Shown: positions 30,601 through 35,000 of the stretch, in pieces
How the letters are laid out: each line of letters opens with the position of its first letter
Numbering within the stretch: position 1 is the stretch's first letter
Notes under the pieces: model-generated
Told to the model about the DNA's origin: nothing
Databases searched by the model: none
What the model saw: the letters and a program-made list of their open reading frames with translations, nothing else
Made by a program: the position numbers and the translations under genes
Source of the DNA: Prorocentrum cordatum
Taxonomy: Eukaryota; Sar; Dinophyceae; Prorocentrales; Prorocentraceae
NCBI GenBank assembly: GCA_963575745.1
Contig: CAUYUJ010014191.1
Coordinates: forward strand, 73,885-108,884
Reading direction: 5' to 3'
Length of the DNA stretch: 35,000 nucleotides

Positions 30601-30679
30601 GATATTTAAGCCAAGCCTTCCTAGCATATGCGTCGGCCGGCTCTGCCATCAAACGTTCACCGCTGTGAAAATAGTAGCA
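30601..30679 (+). repeat. Split direct repeat B2 (right end of the retroelement)
   Basis: Begins GATATTTAAGCCAAGCC and ends ATAGTAGCA. After it the interrupted dispersed repeat resumes with AGCCTTTGCCACGATACATC. Confidence 0.92.
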
Positions 30680-31240
30680 AGCCTTTGCCACGATACATCA
30701 AGATTGATACACTCAGCATTGCAATTTGGCACGTTCCCTGGCACGTTCCGTGGCGCGTCCCGTGGCGAGTCCCCCTTGACACATTGCGCGGCGCGTCCTC
30801 TGGCACGTCCCGTGGCACGTCCATTGGCACGTTCCGTAGCGCGTCCCCCTGGCACGTCCCGCGGTGCGTCCCCATGGCACGTCCCTTGGCACGTCGCCTG
30901 GCGCGTCCCTTGGGACGTTCCGCGGCGCGTCCTGCTGGCATGTCCCCCTGTCAATGAGCTCTGGGGCAGCTATGATGTGCTCAGGCAGCTCGAGCTTCAG
31001 ATCCAGATCAGTTCGGTCAGGATTCGGATGCAAAGGATGACTCGATCCACAACGCTATGAACACAATCGCGGCATGGCACATCGCAATTCAGTACGGCGC
31101 AACAAAGCACATCCCTCGGCACGGTACATCAGGATCGATACACTCAGCATTGCATGTGCCCGTCGCCCAATCAGGTTGTCTTTGAAACGTGGCCATGCGT
31201 GACATTTCTATAATATTTTCCGAGTTATTGGGTCGATCAT
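30680..31240 (+). repeat. Dispersed 12-bp-minisatellite repeat family, locus 3, right part
   Basis: 30,680-30,723 completes the unit broken at 25,508. A second full unit follows from 30,724 (minisatellite, TCTGGGGCAGCTATGATGTG body) and then the tail CGCCCAATCAGG, ending at TCGATCATGTTTCTTCTT. Confidence 0.85.
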
Positions 31241-31317
31241 GTTTCTTCTTCCCCCCCTTACGAGCCCAATTGACAAAAGCAACACTCCCCGCTTTTGTTT
31301 GATCAGGGGGGTGGGAG

Positions 31318-31400
31318 GAAGGGGGAGAGAGAGAGAGACTGAGGTAGAGATAAAGAAAGAGAGAGAGAGAGAGAAAGATATATAAAGAGACACATCGAGA
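31318..31400. repeat. GA-rich microsatellite
   Basis: GGGGGAGAGAGAGAGAGAC, then GAAAGAGAGAGAGAGA and AAAGAGACA stretches. A shorter GA run lies at 32,166-32,184. Confidence 0.9.
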
Positions 31401-31410
31401 GACATACGCA

Positions 31411-31700
31411 CTCTGGCGAAGGATCCGACCAAATGCAGGTGTGAGTGCCGCAGTGCAGGTGGGAAAAGAAGAGGATAAGTGAAAGGACTGAGGTGCGCGC
31501 GAGAAGGACGATAACGACTGGGGGTTGAACTTGGGGTCGTCGGTGGAGTTCCCTATTGCGCCACGAAGCACGGGAGGGGTGTACCGAAACGGGCGCGGGG
31601 ACGCATGCGGGCTTTGCTGCGGAGGCCTTCGGCCTTCGGTTGAGCTTTCTATTGGGCCACGCAGCGTGTGAGGGGTGCGCCGAAGTGGGGCTAAGGCAGG
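31411..31700 (+). repeat. Two-copy relic of the 90-bp satellite with its leader
   Basis: 31,411-31,460 (CTCTGGCGAAGGATCCGACC, then AAATGCAGGTGTGAGTGCCG) matches the leader at 4461-4495. After an unrelated 80-base segment, two degenerate satellite units follow at about 31,538-31,690, with GGTGGAGTTCCCTATTG, CGCATGCGGGC and GCCACGCAGCGTGTGAGGGG. Confidence 0.75.
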
Positions 31701-33030
31701 GATGGAGGGAGGGGGGGATGTGACGAGTGTCAGCCACGCACAGGCGGGGGGTGGGGGGAGTGGGGAGGGCTTCTCAGAAGCACCCCTGCTTAGAGGGCGC
31801 GGTCCTTGTCTATAGATGCAAGGCCGGCGCCTTCTAAGAAGCAGCCTCTTTCTGAGAAGCCGTCCGCCCTCCCTCCACCCCCTGTGTGCACGCCGCCAAG
31901 AGTCAGAAGGGGAAAACACACACACAGACACAGTTAATCGTCGACCCCCAGGAACATGTGGGATAATATGGGAAGTGGAGGGGAAGACAGAAACCCAGAA
32001 AATGTGTAAACATATAAGGAATCCTGTTATTTGTGTGTATTTATTTGTGTGTCCCAGGGCCCCTTCAAAGAGTGGTGCGCGGGGCGCTGCGGATTCGAAA
32101 CGAAGGCCCAACGCCACATGACGGTTGGGAACGAATCGGTTATAACACGGACGTGGGAGGGATTTGGAGAGAGAGAGAGAGATAGGGGCAGAGAGAACGG
32201 ACATTTCGACACAGTGGGTCGGACGTGTGGAGTAGGGAGCGACTGTGAGAGACAGAATGCGGCACGATGGATGGAGAGGCACAATGTAGAATACGTGTCC
32301 TTTCGCACCAATGGGGGAGATATCCAATGTGGGCGAGACTGCCAGCCGAATCAGCGTGAAGAAGTGCATGGAGCGCAACTTGTCTTTTCTTTGAATGAGC
32401 GCGTCCACGAGTTGGTTGCGTTGCCATTGCCTCTCGCATGTATGAACCACCGTGTCATGCCGAGGTGTCATGCTCTTTGTGCAATCGCACGATGCACGCT
32501 TCTTTGGATTGCATGTTGGCACCAACATTTTTCTGTTCCCAGATCCACTGCGTCGTGTTTTCCCACCGCGTGGACCCTCAGAGGTCTCGACCCACTTTCC
32601 GAGACGAGCTTTTCATTCTGAGCCGGCGAGGGATGCCAGAAGCCGAGCAGAAAACCGCACGTCGTGTTTTTTCCGCGACGCGATGGGGTCTGGGTTCTCA
32701 GCATTTGTTCGTGAGTCTCCGTGCTTGGCTGTCCGGCTCGATCCTACCGTTCTGCCGATCTTTCGACCCACGCTCTGACTCGCCTGTCGGCCCGCCTGTG
32801 GGGAGAGCAGCGATCCGGTGCAGCCGACCGACGGGTTCCAGACGAATTCCTCTTCGTTGTCGTCCCTCTCTTCAGTTTGAAGCTCCTTCACGACGGGCCT
32901 CGTGGGCGGCACAGACTGGGTTCTTACTTCCTGACCCCTCACCCGCGGGAAACCCACTGGTGGAGAGTTCGGTGGGCCCCTCTAAGCAGGAAGGAAGCTC
33001 CTCGTCACCTCAGCTTCGCCCCCCTGAGGC
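31701..33030. other. Stretch without a recognisable gene
   Basis: Moderate GC, several domain-less frames. A 479-codon minus-strand frame (32,528-31,089) crosses the satellite relic, the GA microsatellite and the dispersed repeat, and is not considered a gene. Confidence 0.45.
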
Positions 33031-33403
33031 GGGCTAAAGGGGAGAGGAGGAAGAAGGGAGAGGAAGAAGGAGGGGATGGAAGGAGGAGGAGGAGGAGGAG
33101 GAGGAGGAGGAGGAGGAGGAAGAAGAGCAGGAGGAGGAGGAAGAGGAGGCGGAGAAGGAGGCCGAGGAGGAGGAGGAGGAGGAATGTCTCCTCTCCTCCT
33201 CCCACCCCCCCGCCTCCTGCCGCGTCCCTGCGCCGAGGAGGCCTTCGGCGAGGTGGACTACTGCCACATGGGGACCGCCGCCGTCGCTCGGGGGGGGGGG
33301 TCGTCCCTCCTCCCTTCTCCTTCCTCCCTCCTCCCTCGTGGTCCTCCTCCTCCTCCTCATCCTCCTCCTTCCTCCTCCTCCTCCTTTTCCTTTTTCTCCT
33401 CCT
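33031..33403. repeat. Purine (GGA) tract followed by pyrimidine (TCC) tract
   Basis: 33,040-33,183 is nearly all purine (GGA and GAAGGA). 33,186-33,220 and 33,301-33,403 are nearly all pyrimidine (CCTCCT, CTTCC). A mixed GC-rich segment of about 80 bases lies between them. The two halves are roughly complementary. Confidence 0.9.
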
Positions 33404-33424
33404 CCGTGGCCATGTTGGCTCAAG
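33404..33424 (+). other. Dinoflagellate spliced-leader (DinoSL) relic
   Basis: Matches the DinoSL core at 19 of 21 positions (A to G in CCGTAG, T to G in the T-run), ending TTGGCTCAAG. It directly follows a pyrimidine tract. The sequence after it (TTGACACCTCGGAGCC) may be the start of a retroposed transcript, but I cannot identify a gene. Confidence 0.65.
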
Positions 33425-33945
33425 TTGACACCTCGGAGCCCTGGGGGCTTCAGCTTGGACGCAGCCAAAGGCCAGGCTCGAGAGCCCCAAATGATTTCCA
33501 CGCACTTGCACCCAGGTGGCTGCGAAGCCAGGTGAGAGCATCCTTTTTGGCCGAGGGACCACTCCCACCAAGATTGAACGACGACGGTCGCGCGCCTCCT
33601 GGCGGTGTCCCTTCTCTTCCTGTTGCAGCCGTGGGGTCCAAGCAGTGGCATTATGTGGTGTTGCAGCCATGGTGGTGCACATGACGAGTTGCTTTAGTCC
33701 CCCCAGGCCCATTCCTACCCACAGGTTCGACGCAGCTGTTGTGGGTTCGACGCAGCTGTTGTGGGTTTTTTTTTTAACATCGCGGCCCGCCCGCCCGGCG
33801 CGCGCGCGCGTCATCCCGGGCGCTCTCCCCCGGCCGGTTGGCCTTTTTTTATTTACTTGCTACCCCAAAGTTTCACGGACGCCCTACCACACTCACTTCG
33901 TCATGGCATGGAAGTGTACATCACCTGCGTTGAAGATGAGTTTGA
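33425..33945. other. Stretch without a confident gene; short duplication and T-run
   Basis: A frame open through the spliced-leader relic to 33,684 has no domain. GTTCGACGCAGCTGTTGTGG is duplicated exactly at 33,725 and 33,745, followed by about ten T residues. Confidence 0.45.
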
Positions 33946-34050
33946 GTAAAAGACTGCTACACGAAGATGGCGAGGATGGATAAGTTCAAGACGATCATGA
34001 TCGCATCTAGTCTACCAGCATGGTTAAGAAAGAGCCCACAACCACCTTGA

Positions 34051-35000
34051 GTTGGCAAAATATTTGTTATCAGCCGAGAGATCTGTCTTCGACGAAAGTG
34101 GTTCGACCAGATGAGGGAATTATGGCCCGCCCATCCAGAGATGATGTACGCCCCGAAGAAAAATTGCGCAATGACGCGAGCGTGGACGTTCCTGAACACG
34201 GTTCTGCTGACTACGTCGGGAAATCAGACCAACGCTCATCCACCAAATTTTGGTGGAATCTCGCAGGACGACGAGCCTCGCCCTGGCGCTCCGAAGGGCA
34301 CCGCTCGACCCGGCCGAGACGGAGATGATGAAGGGGACTTGATGCCGCTCGACGACCAAGCGGATGTTTCCAAGCACCTCTCGGATGACGACACTATGTC
34401 GAGGCCGTTTCGTCGGGGGAACATTTCTCGCGCGGGCCATCGCACAAACCAGCTTTTTTCCATGATGATAAAGGGGCCATGCGATGAGGGATATGAGGTC
34501 TATGACCGAGGGTCTCCTGTTCCACTGGGTGATCTCCAACGAACCCCGCCCGCGCGCAGCGAGGATGCCGCGATCCCATCCGATGACTCTTCGGAACGGA
34601 ATTTGGAGGAGATCATACATAGGGATGTCGCGGGCGGCGGCGTGAGGACGACGAGCAAGCAGAGACGTGGGCCTACTAGTCTTTCGATGACCTCGCCACT
34701 CGGGAAGCGAAGCGAATCTGGCGACATCCCGGAGCACCGTCCAATGTCTGGCGGGATTATCGGCGCCCCTGCCCCGGCGCAGTGCAAGTTTCTTGCGTTC
34801 GGCGCCGGCGGGAGCCAAAACGCCCCGGAGGGGGGGGGCCACGGAGCCGCGGCGCCCCCCAGGCTGGGATCGAAGTGCGCGGCCTGCGCGGCCCGCCGCG
34901 GGGAAGGTTATCATTGCTCTCCCCCTGCTCGCCCCCTGTGCTCGTCGCCGCCCCGCCGCCGACTCCGCCCGCAGCTGCGATGGATTGGCTCGAGGACAGG
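34051..35000 (+). CDS. Open reading frame running off the window, unknown function
   Basis: This frame has no stop from 34,051 to the window end (316 codons). The first in-frame ATG is at 34,111 (MRELWPAHPEMMYAPKKNCA). The same frame is also open upstream from an ATG at 33,967 (MARMDKFKTIMIASSLPAWL), but a TGA at 34,048-34,050 separates the two. The middle is acidic and serine-rich (LMPLDDQADVSKHLSDDDTM, SEDAAIPSDDSSERNLEEII). The end turns GC-rich and basic, with a CxxCxxC-like cluster (KCAACAARRGEGYHC). No family is recognised. An overlapping minus-strand frame (34,914-34,120) is also long, but its composition looks like the shadow. It could be the first exon of a gene, a retroelement gag, or chance. 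Confidence 0.35.

Larger units (their letters stand above)
25509..30679 (+). mobile_element. PAT/Ngaro-like tyrosine-recombinase retrotransposon carrying a cytosine methyltransferase, decayed
   Basis: Terminal structure is A1 (25,509-25,572) - body - B1 (30,416-30,494) - A2 (30,495-30,558) - B2 (30,601-30,679). A1/A2 differ at about 5 of 64 positions and B1/B2 at 7 of 79. This split-direct-repeat layout is the established hallmark of PAT and Ngaro elements of the DIRS order. The flanks rejoin as CAGCAC + AGCC, matching the uninterrupted repeat at loci 1 and 2, with no target-site duplication, as expected of a tyrosine recombinase. The body encodes gag-like, RNase H, tyrosine recombinase and C5-methyltransferase-like regions on the plus strand. 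No reverse-transcriptase core is found. Several frameshifts and one stop show an old, immobile copy. The A2/B2 and B1 segments are separated by 42 bases unique to the right end (30,559-30,600). Confidence 0.85.

Noticed and set aside
31089-32528. 479-codon minus-strand open frame
   Set aside because: It runs through the dispersed repeat, the GA microsatellite and the satellite relic without any domain. Composition changes with each repeat it crosses.
34120-34914. 264-codon minus-strand open frame
   Set aside because: Overlaps the plus-strand frame that runs off the window. Its residue composition looks less protein-like, so I treat it as the shadow, though this is not certain.

Overview
The window looks like nuclear DNA of a dinoflagellate. 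Three degenerate copies of the dinoflagellate spliced-leader sequence (near 8.28, 17.70 and 33.40 kb) support this. So do the high GC content, the very large share of tandem and trinucleotide repeats, the scattered broken genes, and retroelement and transposase families of the type known from dinoflagellate genomes. A large-genome, Prorocentrum- or Symbiodiniaceae-like species fits, but I cannot name the species. No intact conventional housekeeping gene, rRNA, tRNA or CRISPR array is visible.

Layout. 1-2.4 kb is GC-rich non-coding DNA with short repeats. 2.4-3.6 kb is a GAT trinucleotide array. 3.6-7.7 kb is an array of about 26 copies of a ~90-bp satellite (with a ~1.1-kb higher-order period), flanked on both sides by a degenerate dispersed repeat. 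7.7-9.2 kb holds a minus-strand zinc-motif fragment and a plus-strand pseudogene that follows a doubled spliced-leader relic. 9.2-11.3 kb is GC-rich with a partial duplication. 11.6-12.4 kb (minus) encodes the N-terminal part of an ISXO2/IS1595-like transposase. 13.0-17.5 kb is dominated by GAT and GGA arrays. 17.5-18.4 kb has a tandem repeat, a second spliced-leader relic and a second pseudogene. 18.4-25.2 kb is a patchwork of tandem families (62-65, 42 and 75 bp, AT microsatellite), two copies of a dispersed repeat built on a 12-bp minisatellite, and a LINE-type reverse transcriptase remnant.

The most interesting object is a 5.17-kb element at 25,509-30,679. Its ends have the A1 - body - B1 - A2 - B2 arrangement of split direct repeats, the hallmark of PAT/Ngaro-type tyrosine-recombinase retrotransposons. 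It sits inside the third copy of the dispersed repeat with no target-site duplication, as expected for recombinase-mediated insertion, so the empty site can be read off directly. Its body carries, in order, a gag-like region, an RNase H, a tyrosine recombinase and a cytosine-C5 DNA methyltransferase-like domain. The reverse-transcriptase core that should precede RNase H is absent. Gag, RNase H and recombinase are broken by frameshifts and a stop, while the methyltransferase frame is uninterrupted. This is best read as an old, non-autonomous copy of a retrotransposon family that has captured a cytosine methyltransferase.

After the element come the rest of the dispersed repeat, a two-copy relic of the 90-bp satellite with the same leader as the main array, a purine tract followed by a pyrimidine tract, a third spliced-leader relic, and an open reading frame that runs off the right edge (34,051-35,000).
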